Below, in pieces: positions 34,634 through 43,626 of a stretch of DNA of 52,104 nucleotides. Source of the stretch: Algoriphagus sp. Lineage in GTDB: Bacteria; Bacteroidota; Bacteroidia; Cytophagales; Cyclobacteriaceae. The notes beneath the pieces were generated by a model. It did not search any database, was not told the origin of the DNA, and saw only the letters and a list, made by a program, of their open reading frames with translations. Position 1 is the first letter of the stretch, and every line of letters starts with the position of its first letter. The DNA is taken from the NCBI GenBank assembly GCA_023653075.1, contig JAMNXQ010000010.1, positions 1 to 52,104 on the forward strand. Reading direction: 5' to 3'. The translations under genes and the position numbers were made by a program.

Positions 34634-37087
34634 ATGAGTCTACGAATTTTCTTTGTTATCCCGTCATTAGTGCTGCTTGTCTTTTCCACAACCCCGAGCA
34701 TTGGTCATTCCCTGACCTCCTCAGAGCGGTACCACCAATTAGTTCAATTGAGAGAGACCAAAAGGGTACTCTATGTGGCTGCACACCCGGACGATGAGAA
34801 TACCCGAATGATTGCTTACCTAGCCAACGGGGAGCATGTAGAGGTAGCTTATTTGAGTCTCACACGTGGAGATGGAGGACAAAACCTCATCGGTAAGGAA
34901 TTGGGCATTGGATTGGGGCAAATCCGAACCCAGGAATTGATCAAAGCAAGAGAAATAGATGGAGGGAAACAGTATTTTACCAGAGCCCTAGATTTTGGAT
35001 ACAGTAAAGATCCATCTGAAACACTGCAAAATTGGGATAAAGAAAAGGTCTTGGCCGATGTGGTTTGGGCGATTCGAAGTTTCCAACCGGATATCATCAT
35101 CACGCGATTCAATACGACTCCAGGAATTACCCATGGTCACCATACGACTTCAGCAATCTTAGCCGAGGAAGCATTTGCGATATCAGGTGATCCCGAGGCG
35201 TTTCCAGAACAATTGAATTATGTAGAGCCCTGGAAAGCAAAACGCATTTTTTTCAATGCCTACAATTTCAGAGGTGAGTTTGAGCCAGAAGCTGGAAAAC
35301 GCTACTATGCAATGGAAGTAGGGGGCTACAATTCCTTGCTTGGGAAATCCTACCATGAGTTTGCTGCTGACAGCCGAACCATGCATAAGTCTCAAGGCTT
35401 TGGATCTACGGCAGGTACCGGAGAGGCCAAGGATTATTTGGAGCAAATGGGGGGAGAGCCTTATGTGAATTCTCCTTTTGATGGTGTGGAAAGCCGCTGG
35501 TCAGCTGTCAAGGGTGGCTTAGCTATTCAGTCCCAACTGGATCAACTGTTGGTAAATTTCAATTTCATTGAAACTTCAAAAAACCTTCCTGCCTTATTGG
35601 AGATCCGTTCGGACATGTTGGAACTAGATTCAAGAATCCCTTGGATTGCGAGTAAGCTAGCCAAGCTGGATCAGCTCATTTTTTCTTGCCTAGGATTAGG
35701 GATGGAGTTTGTTACCAACCAAGAATTGGGTTATCCCGGAGAAAAAATAGCAGCCCAACTTCTCCTGATCAATCCCTCGCAAGTTCCAATTTCTGAGATT
35801 TCCTTCCAGCTTAAGGATACCTACTTCCCTAGCAAGGATACGAAAGGGGATGAAACCATCAAGCTTCCCATTTCGGTAGAACTTGCAAGTAATGAAGCTT
35901 ATTCCCAGCCGTATTGGCTAAAGGAACCTTTGGATGGAGCACTTTTTTCAATCAAAAGTCAACGTGAAATTGGTCTTCCTTTTAAAGAAAAGGTGGCCGG
36001 AGACTTAATCTTTACTTTGGGTGGACAAAAATTCAAGGTAGTAGTTCCCTTGATTTACAAATTCAATGATCCCATTGATGGAGAGGTCAAACAACCTTTT
36101 ACCATTGTACCCGAGGTAGACCTCTCCCTTTCTAAAGAATTGGTGTTTCTTGTTGAAAGGGCAGACCCTACGCTGACCGTAACGGTAAACTTTAGAAATC
36201 AATTGCTCGATGGGACGCTTGAATTTGAAGGGTTAAATGCCAATCAATTCAAGGTGGTAGGGGCTGAAGATTTTCCATCCTTGAAAAAACGAACCTATAC
36301 CGTGACTTTTCTTCGAGGACAAAGCGGAAAGCTAGAACTTACGGCAAGGTTCAAGAGCACATCAGGCCAAGTATTTGACCAAGTAATCCACCGGATAGCC
36401 TATCCTCATATTCCAAATTTGACGTATTTCAGTACTGCAAAGATTCAACTTATTCAAGAAAATTGGAAGATTTCTGGTGGAACCATTGGTTATTTGGAAG
36501 GGGCTGGTGATGAGGTACCGGAAGTATTGTCTGCATTGGGATATCAAGTCAATTTCCTTGATGAAGCTAGTTTGGAATTGGCTGAGTTGAAGTCGTACCA
36601 AGCCATAGTTGTGGGGATTCGTGCGTACAATACCGAAGCGTTTTTAGCAAGTAAGCAGGAAATCCTTATGGATTACGTGAAGGCCGGGGGTAATTTGATT
36701 TTGCAATACAATACGAGTAGTCCATTGGTTATTCCTAATTTAGGGCCATATCCTTTTGCCATAGGTCGAGATCGGGTGACCGTAGAAGATTCCCCGGTAC
36801 AAGCAGATTGGAAGCATCGTATACTTCATACCCCCAATCGATTGGAAGAAAAGGATTTTGAAGGTTGGGTCCAGGAACGTGGACTTTATTTTGCTTCCAA
36901 AGTAGACGAACGCTACCAGAGTCCGCTTACCCTTCAGGATCCTGAAGAAGCAGCAAGCAAAGGGGCTTTGATCACTGCAAAGGTAGGGGATGGAACCTAC
37001 GTCTACACTGGGCTTTCCTTTTTTAGGCAATTGCCTACTGGAGTTTCGGGAGCAATCAAATTATTCATCAACTTGATCGAGCAATAG
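34634..37087 (+). CDS. Secreted PIG-L (LmbE) deacetylase with C-terminal glutamine-amidotransferase-like domain
   Basis: An 817-residue exported protein. After the signal peptide (LVLLVFSTTPSIGHS) comes a LmbE/PIG-L deacetylase domain (about 40-250) that removes N-acetyl groups from amino sugars with a metal: AHPDDE (His51, Asp53, Asp54) and HGHH (His167-170) are the zinc-site motifs. The middle, about 370-600, is beta-rich. The C-terminal 200 residues resemble a ThuA/GATase-1-like fold: VPEVLSALGYQVNFLDE, SYQAIVVGIRAYN, MDYVKAGGNLILQYN and a last segment with GTYVYTGLSFFRQL. The ATG at 34634 is preferred to a TTG at 34610. It is followed one base later by a 34-codon gene coupled to a sodium symporter. 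Confidence 0.9.
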   Translation: MSLRIFFVIPSLVLLVFSTTPSIGHSLTSSERYHQLVQLRETKRVLYVAAHPDDENTRMIAYLANGEHVEVAYLSLTRGDGGQNLIGKELGIGLGQIRTQELIKAREIDGGKQYFTRALDFGYSKDPSETLQNWDKEKVLADVVWAIRSFQPDIIITRFNTTPGITHGHHTTSAILAEEAFAISGDPEAFPEQLNYVEPWKAKRIFFNAYNFRGEFEPEAGKRYYAMEVGGYNSLLGKSYHEFAADSRTMHKSQGFGSTAGTGEAKDYLEQMGGEPYVNSPFDGVESRWSAVKGGLAIQSQLDQLLVNFNFIETSKNLPALLEIRSDMLELDSRIPWIASKLAKLDQLIFSCLGLGMEFVTNQELGYPGEKIAAQLLLINPSQVPISEISFQLKDTYFPSKDTKGDETIKLPISVELASNEAYSQPYWLKEPLDGALFSIKSQREIGLPFKEKVAGDLIFTLGGQKFKVVVPLIYKFNDPIDGEVKQPFTIVPEVDLSLSKELVFLVERADPTLTVTVNFRNQLLDGTLEFEGLNANQFKVVGAEDFPSLKKRTYTVTFLRGQSGKLELTARFKSTSGQVFDQVIHRIAYPHIPNLTYFSTAKIQLIQENWKISGGTIGYLEGAGDEVPEVLSALGYQVNFLDEASLELAELKSYQAIVVGIRAYNTEAFLASKQEILMDYVKAGGNLILQYNTSSPLVIPNLGPYPFAIGRDRVTVEDSPVQADWKHRILHTPNRLEEKDFEGWVQERGLYFASKVDERYQSPLTLQDPEEAASKGALITAKVGDGTYVYTGLSFFRQLPTGVSGAIKLFINLIEQ

Positions 37088-37088
37088 C

Positions 37089-37193
37089 ATGGAAGAAAAA
37101 CGAATTCCTTGGACTAAAATTTACCTCGGTTTAATGGTTAGTTTGGTCATTTTTATTTCCTTAATGTACGCTTTAACGCTTGCTTATTCATGA
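37089..37193 (+). CDS. 34-residue single-span membrane protein coupled to a sodium symporter
   Basis: From the ATG at 37089 the frame reads MEEKRIPWTKIYLGLMVSLV, then IFISLMYALTLAYS, and stops at 37193. The product is 34 residues: a charged cytosolic N-terminus, then one hydrophobic span (about residues 11-33). The start is one base after the PIG-L gene's stop, and its own stop overlaps the symporter start in an ATGA. The tight spacing on both sides and the clean inside-positive topology argue for a real gene. Small membrane proteins are known partners of some SSS transporters (the DUF4212 and DUF485 proteins near ActP-like symporters), but this is much shorter and I do not recognise a family. 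A role in assembling the symporter is inference. Confidence 0.72.
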   Translation: MEEKRIPWTKIYLGLMVSLVIFISLMYALTLAYS

Positions 37194-38911
37194 GTACTTT
37201 AGACTGGGTAGTACTTTTCTTGACCTTGGTGTCCATTTCCATTTACGGGATGTACAAAACACGGGGTAAAAAAAGTTTGGAAAACTATCTCAAAGGCAGC
37301 AAGGATAATTGGTGGACGATTGGACTTTCCATTATGGCTACGCAAGCCTCAGCGATCACTTTTTTAAGCACTCCAGGACAAGCCTATGAGGATGGGATGC
37401 GTTTTATCCAGTTTTATTTTGGTTTGCCTTTAGCGATGATCCTTATTTCGGTAAGCTTTGTACCTATCTATTACAAGTTGAAGGTATATACGGCTTATGA
37501 GTACCTTGAAAATCGATTTGATCTAAAAACCAGAACGCTCACTGCCTTGCTGTTTATTGTGCAACGGGGATTGGCTGCAGGGATAACGATCTATGCACCT
37601 GCCATTATTCTATCCACCCTGCTTGGCTGGAACTTAACGCTCACCAATATTTTCATTGGTGTATTGGTTATTGCATATACCGTTTCGGGGGGAACAGAGG
37701 CTGTTTCGATTACCCAAAAGCAGCAAATGGCTGTAATGATGGGAGGTATGATCTTGGCAGGAATCATGGTCATTCAATTGCTACCCATTTCTCTGACAGA
37801 AGCTCTTCAGGTGGCTGGAAAGATGGAAAAGCTGAATGTGGTCAATTTTGAATTTGACTTAGCCGACCGGTATTCCTTTTGGTCTGGGATGACAGCTGCT
37901 GTATTTTTGTTTTTGAGTTATTTCGGGACGGACCAAAGCCAGGTTCAGCGCTACCTCTCTGGACAAAGCTTGACCCAAAGTCGCAAAGGATTGCTAATGA
38001 ATGGATTTTTGAAGATCCCAATGCAGTTCCTAATTCTATTTATTGGGGTATTGGTTTTTGTTTTTTACCAATTCATTGCCCCTCCAGTGCATTTCAATCA
38101 GGTTCAAACTGAAGCGCTTCGCCAAAGTGAATATGGGACAGAATTGGGTCGTTTGGAGCAATCCTATCAAGCCAATTTTGATTCTTCGAAGCAGGTTTAC
38201 ACGCAACTTTTGTCTTCTATCGACCAGGAGAAAGTGGAATCCACGGCGGAGTTGACCAGTACCCTAAAAAGTTTGAAGACCGAGCAGCAGGAAATTAGAG
38301 AAGAAGTAAAAGCATTGCTACTTATCCATAATCCAGAGGTAGAAACGCGGGATACGGACTATGTCTTTATGCGTTTTGTGATGGATTATTTGCCCACAGG
38401 TGTAGTAGGCTTGTTGTTTGCAGCCATTTTTGCTGCAGCCATGTCTTCTTCCTCCTCTGAGTTGAATGCCTTGGGGAGTACGACTACGGTGGATTTATAC
38501 AAGCGCTCCATCCGAAAGGAAGCAAGTGACACGCATTATGTCAATTCCTCTAAATTATTTACCGCTTTCTGGGGCTTAGGAGCAATTCTCTTTGCTACCT
38601 ATGCCTCTTTATTTGAGAACTTAATTCAAGCGGTGAATCTTTTGGGATCCTTATTTTACGGAACTATTTTGGGAATATTTGTGGTGGGATTCTTTATCAA
38701 ATGGATCAAGGGGCAGGCTGTATTCTTGGCTGCCTTACTTTCGCAAGCCTTGATTTTGGTAGTCCATTTCTTTAATGGGAAAGGACTTTTTGGAATCCAT
38801 TGGGACATTGGTTTCCTCTGGTACAATGCCCTTGGCTGCCTTTCTGTAGTCTTATTTGGGCTAATCGTGCAGACCGGATTAGGTACTTTTGGAAACAAAA
38901 AATCGCTTTAG
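37190..38911 (+). CDS. Sodium:solute symporter (SSS family) with an extra hydrophilic insertion
   Basis: A 573-residue LeuT-fold Na+ symporter of the inner membrane. Typical SSS features are the N-terminal GKKSLENYLKGSKDNWWTIG, MATQASAITFLSTPGQAY, the GGTEAVSITQKQQM segment and the Na+-site motif GLLFAAIFAAAMSSSSSELN near residue 410. Between two membrane spans there is an insertion at residues 301-392 that is hydrophilic and rich in Glu, Gln and Ser, with a probable coiled coil (LGRLEQSYQANF to EEVKALLLI). It is coupled to a 34-codon gene upstream. PIG-L upstream suggests import of a deacetylated amino sugar or glycoside product, but this is inference. A terminator follows at 38931. Confidence 0.92.
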   Translation: MSTLDWVVLFLTLVSISIYGMYKTRGKKSLENYLKGSKDNWWTIGLSIMATQASAITFLSTPGQAYEDGMRFIQFYFGLPLAMILISVSFVPIYYKLKVYTAYEYLENRFDLKTRTLTALLFIVQRGLAAGITIYAPAIILSTLLGWNLTLTNIFIGVLVIAYTVSGGTEAVSITQKQQMAVMMGGMILAGIMVIQLLPISLTEALQVAGKMEKLNVVNFEFDLADRYSFWSGMTAAVFLFLSYFGTDQSQVQRYLSGQSLTQSRKGLLMNGFLKIPMQFLILFIGVLVFVFYQFIAPPVHFNQVQTEALRQSEYGTELGRLEQSYQANFDSSKQVYTQLLSSIDQEKVESTAELTSTLKSLKTEQQEIREEVKALLLIHNPEVETRDTDYVFMRFVMDYLPTGVVGLLFAAIFAAAMSSSSSELNALGSTTTVDLYKRSIRKEASDTHYVNSSKLFTAFWGLGAILFATYASLFENLIQAVNLLGSLFYGTILGIFVVGFFIKWIKGQAVFLAALLSQALILVVHFFNGKGLFGIHWDIGFLWYNALGCLSVVLFGLIVQTGLGTFGNKKSL

Positions 38912-38930
38912 GATTAATTAAAAGGGCACA

Positions 38931-38964
38931 AAAGAAGCCTTCGAGTGCCGAAGGCTTCTTTTTG
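38931..38964. terminator. Bidirectional terminator between the symporter and DUF2911 genes
   Basis: AAAGAAGCCTTCG (38931-38943) pairs with CGAAGGCTTCTTT (38949-38961) around an AGTGC loop, flanked by A- and T-rich runs. The 13-bp stem serves two convergent genes. Confidence 0.92.
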
Positions 38965-38965
38965 T

Positions 38966-39814
38966 TTATTTGATGGATTTGATCAAGCGGTCATTTAATC
39001 CTACATAATCTAAATTTTTACCTTCTTGTGCAAGTTTCTTAGACTTGGTGGCAGATTCCAAAGCCTCCGTCTTTTTACCTAGACTCATTTCAATTTTGGC
39101 TTGAAGATGCAAGGTCCAGTATTTCGGATCAGAGCTTGTGGACTGCTTAATCCAGGTATAGGCTTGGTTTAGATCCTTATTGCTAGTGAAATAATAGTTT
39201 GCAGCTTGGTAAAGCAAGGCTGGGTTGGTACTTTGGGCGTCGATGACTTGCTTTTGGATATCTGCCATCACGATGGGGTCTACTTCGGTCTGAATGGTAA
39301 ATTCTACACGGGTCTGTTCCCATTTGATCGAAAGGTCAGCGCTAGAATCAGTCAATTTGCTGAATCCAATTTCGAAAGAATCATACATTCTGCTCGTTTT
39401 GGTTGGGGTGGCTGTGAAGCGAAGCAGGTCATCCTTGGAATCGTAGCCAATAGATCCCCAAAGCTTTGTGTTTTTGCTAAGGATCATGGTCCATGTAGTT
39501 TTGCCAGGGATGGAGTATAGTGCATAGGAACCTGCAGGAACCTTGGTCCCAGTAATACTTACATCTGTAGAGAAATTAAGAATGGTTGCTCCATTTGCAC
39601 CAGTTCTCCATACTTCACCAAAAGGAACAAGCTCACCAAAGATTTTTCTACCCTTGGCACTTGGTCGGCTATAATCTACCGTTACATCCGTAAGCCCTAC
39701 CTTTTGGATGATTTTAGCGCTAGGACTAGCCTGAGGCATTTGAATTTGTTGGGCAATGCTCGAAATGCTAACCAGGAGAAAAGCCAATACCAGAAGATTG
39801 AATTTTTGTTTCAT
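38966..39814 (-). CDS. DUF2911 secreted protein with TPR-like C-terminus
   Basis: A 282-residue protein with a signal peptide (LLVLAFLLVSISSIAQQ). The first half, about 25-165, is the DUF2911 domain: VTVDYSRPSAKGRKIFG, PFGEVWRTGANGAT, GTKVPAGSYALYSIPG and WTMILSKNTKLWG. The second half has TPR-like helices, LLYQAANYYFTSNKDLNQAY and YWTLHLQAKIEMSLGKKTEA. The family is widespread in Bacteroidota and has no established role. It is a single-gene unit facing the symporter across a shared terminator. Confidence 0.92.
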   Translation of the reverse strand: MKQKFNLLVLAFLLVSISSIAQQIQMPQASPSAKIIQKVGLTDVTVDYSRPSAKGRKIFGELVPFGEVWRTGANGATILNFSTDVSITGTKVPAGSYALYSIPGKTTWTMILSKNTKLWGSIGYDSKDDLLRFTATPTKTSRMYDSFEIGFSKLTDSSADLSIKWEQTRVEFTIQTEVDPIVMADIQKQVIDAQSTNPALLYQAANYYFTSNKDLNQAYTWIKQSTSSDPKYWTLHLQAKIEMSLGKKTEALESATKSKKLAQEGKNLDYVGLNDRLIKSIK

Positions 39815-39993
39815 ATCGCTTAGGGGTAAGTGTAGGAAGAGTTTAGTTTACCTGGCCAATACAACTGGCTCAATTTGAATCTGCAAGTTCTTAGAATATT
39901 CTCTTTTTTTAAAAAAAAGGTGGAGTAATTTGATGAATGAATTTTTTGGCTTGTTTGAATGCCCTAATTTAGGTGTTACTAAGCCACTAATTT

Positions 39994-40914
39994 ATGAGTA
40001 TCGCAATTATTAGCCCTGGAAGAGATCCTAAAATTTGGATCGAGGCACTTCGATATCACCAATCCGACCTAGATCTACAAATCTATCCAGAAATAGATCG
40101 TCCGGAAGCAGTGGAAATGGCGCTGCTTTGGCAACATCCCCCTGGATATCTTAAAAAATTTCCGAATCTTAAGTTAATCAGCTCTTTAGGAGCAGGGGTG
40201 GACCATATTCTTTCAGATCCTGCTGTTGGGGCTAAACTTCCAATCGTTCGAATTGTCGACGAGAAACTGACCTGGTCCATGTCTAATTATGTAATCATGG
40301 GTGTATTGAACTTTCATCGACAATTTCTTCGTTATCACCATGATCAAAAGGAAAAAGTTTGGGATATGTCCAACCCAGAGTTATCTGTCAAAGTAGGAGT
40401 GATGGGCGTAGGGGCTTTGGGAGGAGATGTCTTAGGTAAATTGGATGGCTTAGGATTCGAGGTGAAGGGTTTTGGATTTTCAGAGAAAAAAGATTTCCCT
40501 TATCCTTACTTTCAAAAAAATCAACTGGAGGAATTCCTTTCCCAGGTCAATGTCTTGGTTTGTTTGCTTCCGCTTACACCAGAAACTGAAGGGATTTTAA
40601 ATCTATCCCTGTTCAAAAAATGTACCAAAGGCACCTATTTAATCAATGTAGCGAGAGGGAAGCACTTAAAGGAAGGAGATTTAGTAACTGCCCTACAGGA
40701 AGGCTTGCTTTCAGGGGCACTTTTGGATGTGTTTCAGGTAGAGCCTTTGCCGATAGACCACCCATTTTGGGAGGAAAAACGTATTCAATTGACGCCACAT
40801 ATTGCTTCAGTAACGAATCCTAAAGCTGCCGCTCCTCAAATTATTGAAAATTATAATCGGTTAAAAACCGACCTTCCTTTGCTTAATCTCGTAAATCGAA
40901 CTAGAGGCTACTAA
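39994..40914 (+). CDS. ghrA: D-2-hydroxyacid dehydrogenase, glyoxylate/hydroxypyruvate reductase A type
   Basis: A 306-residue NAD(P)H-dependent dehydrogenase. The Rossmann loop is VGVMGVGALGGDVLGKL near residue 133, followed by the family motif CLLPLTPETEGILN. Catalytic residues are the Arg of INVARGKHL, the Glu of VFQVEPLP and the His of LTPHIASVT. The overall sequence and the short, divergent N-terminal domain fit GhrA, which reduces glyoxylate and hydroxypyruvate. It is followed after 9 bases by a universal stress protein gene, so the two are probably co-transcribed. Confidence 0.9.
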   Translation: MSIAIISPGRDPKIWIEALRYHQSDLDLQIYPEIDRPEAVEMALLWQHPPGYLKKFPNLKLISSLGAGVDHILSDPAVGAKLPIVRIVDEKLTWSMSNYVIMGVLNFHRQFLRYHHDQKEKVWDMSNPELSVKVGVMGVGALGGDVLGKLDGLGFEVKGFGFSEKKDFPYPYFQKNQLEEFLSQVNVLVCLLPLTPETEGILNLSLFKKCTKGTYLINVARGKHLKEGDLVTALQEGLLSGALLDVFQVEPLPIDHPFWEEKRIQLTPHIASVTNPKAAAPQIIENYNRLKTDLPLLNLVNRTRGY

Positions 40915-40923
40915 CTATACGCT

Positions 40924-41766
40924 ATGGCATCCCCTTTCACTATCTTATGTCCGATTGACTTTTCGGATTGTGCCTTGAATGCGCTTGAATATGCCTCAAA
41001 AATAGGGGAGAAGTACAAAGCCAAATTAATTGTATTCCATGTTCTGAACAAGCAGGATTACCAGAAATTGGCTCCATTAGACTTGAATGGAACCTATCAG
41101 GAGGAGTTTGTGAAGAATAAGTTGGCAAGCTTGCAAGCGGCAATTCTTAAAGAGAGTCTTTCCCAAGGGTTACACAGTTGTGAGGTAATGCTTTCAGAGG
41201 GTCCAATTGTACAGAGGACCATTGAATTTTCTCAAAAAATCAATGCGGACCTGATTGTGGTAGGAACCGAGGGCATGAATGATTTCAAGGAACAGATTTT
41301 TGGAAGTCGCTCTAGTCGCTTGGTATTGCAGTCTGACCGCGATATTTTGGTAGTCCCTCGGAAAGTGTTCTTCAAGAGACCTCGAAAATTGGTCTATGCT
41401 TCGGATTATGTGGAAGAGGATAAGATTGCGATTCAAAAAGTGGTAGAGTTTGCTTCTTTTTTCAATTCGGAAATTGACATTGTCCACTTGTCCTCAAAAA
41501 ACCGACTTATAGATAAGGCGTTACATAAGAACATGTTGGAAGAACTTCAACCTTTTATCAAGTACGATTTGGTCAATTATGTCTTGAAATCATTTCGAGA
41601 TGATATTGCCTTAGGTCTCGAAAATTACCTGCAATTGGCAAAAGGAGATTTGCTCGTTACGCTCAGCAAAAAGAAAGAGTTTTTTGATCAACTTTTTTCA
41701 AAGAATCTCTCGCGCAAAATGTCCTACTTCATCACCAAACCGCTTTGGGTGATCAAGAGTTTTTAG
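40924..41766 (+). CDS. Universal stress protein, two tandem Usp domains
   Basis: A 280-residue cytosolic UspA-type protein with two Usp domains (about 1-147 and 152-280). Domain 1 starts TILCPIDFSDCALNALEYAS and keeps the ATP-binding motif G-2x-G-9x-G-S in GTEGMNDFKEQIFGSRSS, so it probably binds ATP. Domain 2 starts KLVYASDYVEEDK and lacks this motif (LVTLSKKKEFFDQLFSKNLS). The 3' end overlaps the convergent TPR gene by 14 bases. Such proteins modulate stress, redox and adhesion responses; the partner is unknown. Confidence 0.93.
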   Translation: MASPFTILCPIDFSDCALNALEYASKIGEKYKAKLIVFHVLNKQDYQKLAPLDLNGTYQEEFVKNKLASLQAAILKESLSQGLHSCEVMLSEGPIVQRTIEFSQKINADLIVVGTEGMNDFKEQIFGSRSSRLVLQSDRDILVVPRKVFFKRPRKLVYASDYVEEDKIAIQKVVEFASFFNSEIDIVHLSSKNRLIDKALHKNMLEELQPFIKYDLVNYVLKSFRDDIALGLENYLQLAKGDLLVTLSKKKEFFDQLFSKNLSRKMSYFITKPLWVIKSF

Positions 41767-42472
41767 ATCCATTTTTATCGAAAAATCTGCTTAGAAAAGC
41801 TAAAAACTCTTCTCGAGTAGCCCCATCTGTCAAAACACCTTTAACCACAGAAATAAAATGGCTCATTGTCAATTTAGGAGTTTGTGCCATTTTTTGGATA
41901 CTGTTTTCTGTCCTCTTTTCTAGTGAAACGGAACTACTGTCCGAAATCTGTTCCGGCGATTTTTTGGGTGGATACCCTGACAAAGCATCTGCTTTAGAAA
42001 AGTTTTGATGCGCTTTTTCTTTACGACCCATTTTTTCTTCTACCAAACCCAGATTATTGTAAGCCACAGCGTCTTCAGGATCTAATTGGATGGCTTTTTC
42101 ATAATCAGCAATGGCACCTGCCAAATCTCCGATGCGGTCCTTCAAATAAGCCCGGCTACTGTAGCGGTAGGGATTGTTCGGGTCCAAATTGGCAGCACGG
42201 TCCAGTTCTGCTATAGCCTCTTCATTTCTTCCTAAAAGATGCAAGACTACCGCCCGATCACTGATGTAGTCCGTAGTGTAGGGTTCGAATTGGATCAAAA
42301 CATCAAAGTCCGCCAAAGCTTCCAATCCTTTTCCAAGCCGAGTTAAAATCCGTCCACGGTAAAGGTAAAAAATTGGGTTGCTAGCCTCCCTGCTGATCAG
42401 TTCATGGAAGATGGCTAATGCCGCTTCAAAATTTCCTTCTTTGTACTGGGCTACCCCTTTTTCAAAATCCAT
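41753..42472 (-). CDS. TPR-repeat protein
   Basis: A 239-residue protein of five or so tetratricopeptide repeats, the clearest being FEAALAIFHELISREASNP, EAIAELDRAANLDPNNPYRY, LAGAIADYEKAIQLDPEDA and YNNLGLVEEKMGRKEKAHQNF. There is no signal peptide, so it is probably cytosolic; the C-terminal ~60 residues after the repeats are polar with a short hydrophobic stretch. I chose the ATG at 42472; the frame stays open to a TTG at 42493. It is divergent from holA and converges on the universal stress protein gene, overlapping it by 14 bases. Confidence 0.85.
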   Translation of the reverse strand: MDFEKGVAQYKEGNFEAALAIFHELISREASNPIFYLYRGRILTRLGKGLEALADFDVLIQFEPYTTDYISDRAVVLHLLGRNEEAIAELDRAANLDPNNPYRYSSRAYLKDRIGDLAGAIADYEKAIQLDPEDAVAYNNLGLVEEKMGRKEKAHQNFSKADALSGYPPKKSPEQISDSSSVSLEKRTENSIQKMAQTPKLTMSHFISVVKGVLTDGATREEFLAFLSRFFDKNGSKNS

Positions 42473-42589
42473 AGCATCTTGATTGGCTTGCAAAATAAAC
42501 CCAGATTCTTCGATTAAAGTTTATTTGCCTCTAAATTCTCACCATTCGATTGGCATCTATTATCTTTAGGATCACGAGAAGTTTACCTT

Positions 42590-43612
42590 ATGGCCCTCCT
42601 TCCAGAAGTAGTTTTAAAAGATTTACAAGCAAAGAAGTTTGCTCCTATTTATTTTTTGCAGGGAGAAGAGCCCTATTTTATTGACTTGATTAGTGACTTC
42701 ATTGAGAAGAATGCGATTCCCGAATTTGAACGTGGATTTAACCAATTGGTGTTGTATGGGAAAGAAGCTCCTGTAAGTACCATTCTTTCTCATGCGCGCA
42801 AATTTCCAATGATGGCCGAAAGGCAGTTGGTGCTCGTCAAGGAGGCGCAAAATATTCCTGACTTAGGAAAGGAAGATGCCCAAAAATTAGTAATAAACTA
42901 CCTAAGTAATCCGCTGCCCAGTACCATTTTGGTTTTTGCCTACAAGTATAAAAAACTAGATGGTCGAAGTAGTTTAAAAAAGGAAATTGAGAAAAAGGCA
43001 GTCTTCGTTGAAGCGGAAAAAATCAAAGATTGGAAGTTAAATGAGTGGATTGAATCCTATTTCAAGGGATTAGGGCATCAAATTGATTCCAAAGCTGGAC
43101 AACTTTTAGCCGATTCCATTGGCAATAACCTTGAGGTAATGAGCAATGAGGTGGGGAAAATGTTAATCAATTTCCCAGAACCCACGCGCTTTACTGTAGA
43201 TCATATTTCCAAGTACATTGGGATTCATAAGGAATACAACAATTTTGAATTGACCAAAGCGATTGGATTTCGTGATGTAAACAAGGCCAATCTTATTGTG
43301 CATTATTTTATCCAAAATCCTAAAAACCATCCGGTTATCCCGATTTTCTCCTTGTTGTTTTCCTACTTTTCCCGGATTGCTCTGCTTCATCGTGCAGGGT
43401 CTTTGCCGGAAAGTCAACTTGCAGCAGCGATTGGAGTCAATCCTTATGGCCTGAAAGAATATGTGGTTGCAGCAAAAAATTACAAATTAGGCAAGGTAAT
43501 TGATGTATTTGGATACCTAAAAGAGGCAGATCTTCGTTTTAAGGGAGTAGATTCTGGAAGTATGACTGAAGGGGAAATACTTCGAGAGCTGGTCTACAAA
43601 ATTTTGCACTGA
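42590..43612 (+). CDS. holA: DNA polymerase III subunit delta
   Basis: A 340-residue clamp-loader subunit (HolA), which opens the sliding clamp during replication. Family landmarks are the N-terminal PIYFLQGEEPYFIDLISDFI, MMAERQLVLVKEAQNI, the WIESYFKGLGHQIDSKAGQL segment, DSIGNNLEVMSNEVGKM and the C-terminal helical collar ending in FKGVDSGSMTEGEILRELVY. Length and motif order are normal. The large TPR gene follows after 14 bases, so the two may be co-transcribed. Confidence 0.94.
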   Translation: MALLPEVVLKDLQAKKFAPIYFLQGEEPYFIDLISDFIEKNAIPEFERGFNQLVLYGKEAPVSTILSHARKFPMMAERQLVLVKEAQNIPDLGKEDAQKLVINYLSNPLPSTILVFAYKYKKLDGRSSLKKEIEKKAVFVEAEKIKDWKLNEWIESYFKGLGHQIDSKAGQLLADSIGNNLEVMSNEVGKMLINFPEPTRFTVDHISKYIGIHKEYNNFELTKAIGFRDVNKANLIVHYFIQNPKNHPVIPIFSLLFSYFSRIALLHRAGSLPESQLAAAIGVNPYGLKEYVVAAKNYKLGKVIDVFGYLKEADLRFKGVDSGSMTEGEILRELVYKILH

Positions 43613-43626
43613 TTAAGCTTTTTGCC

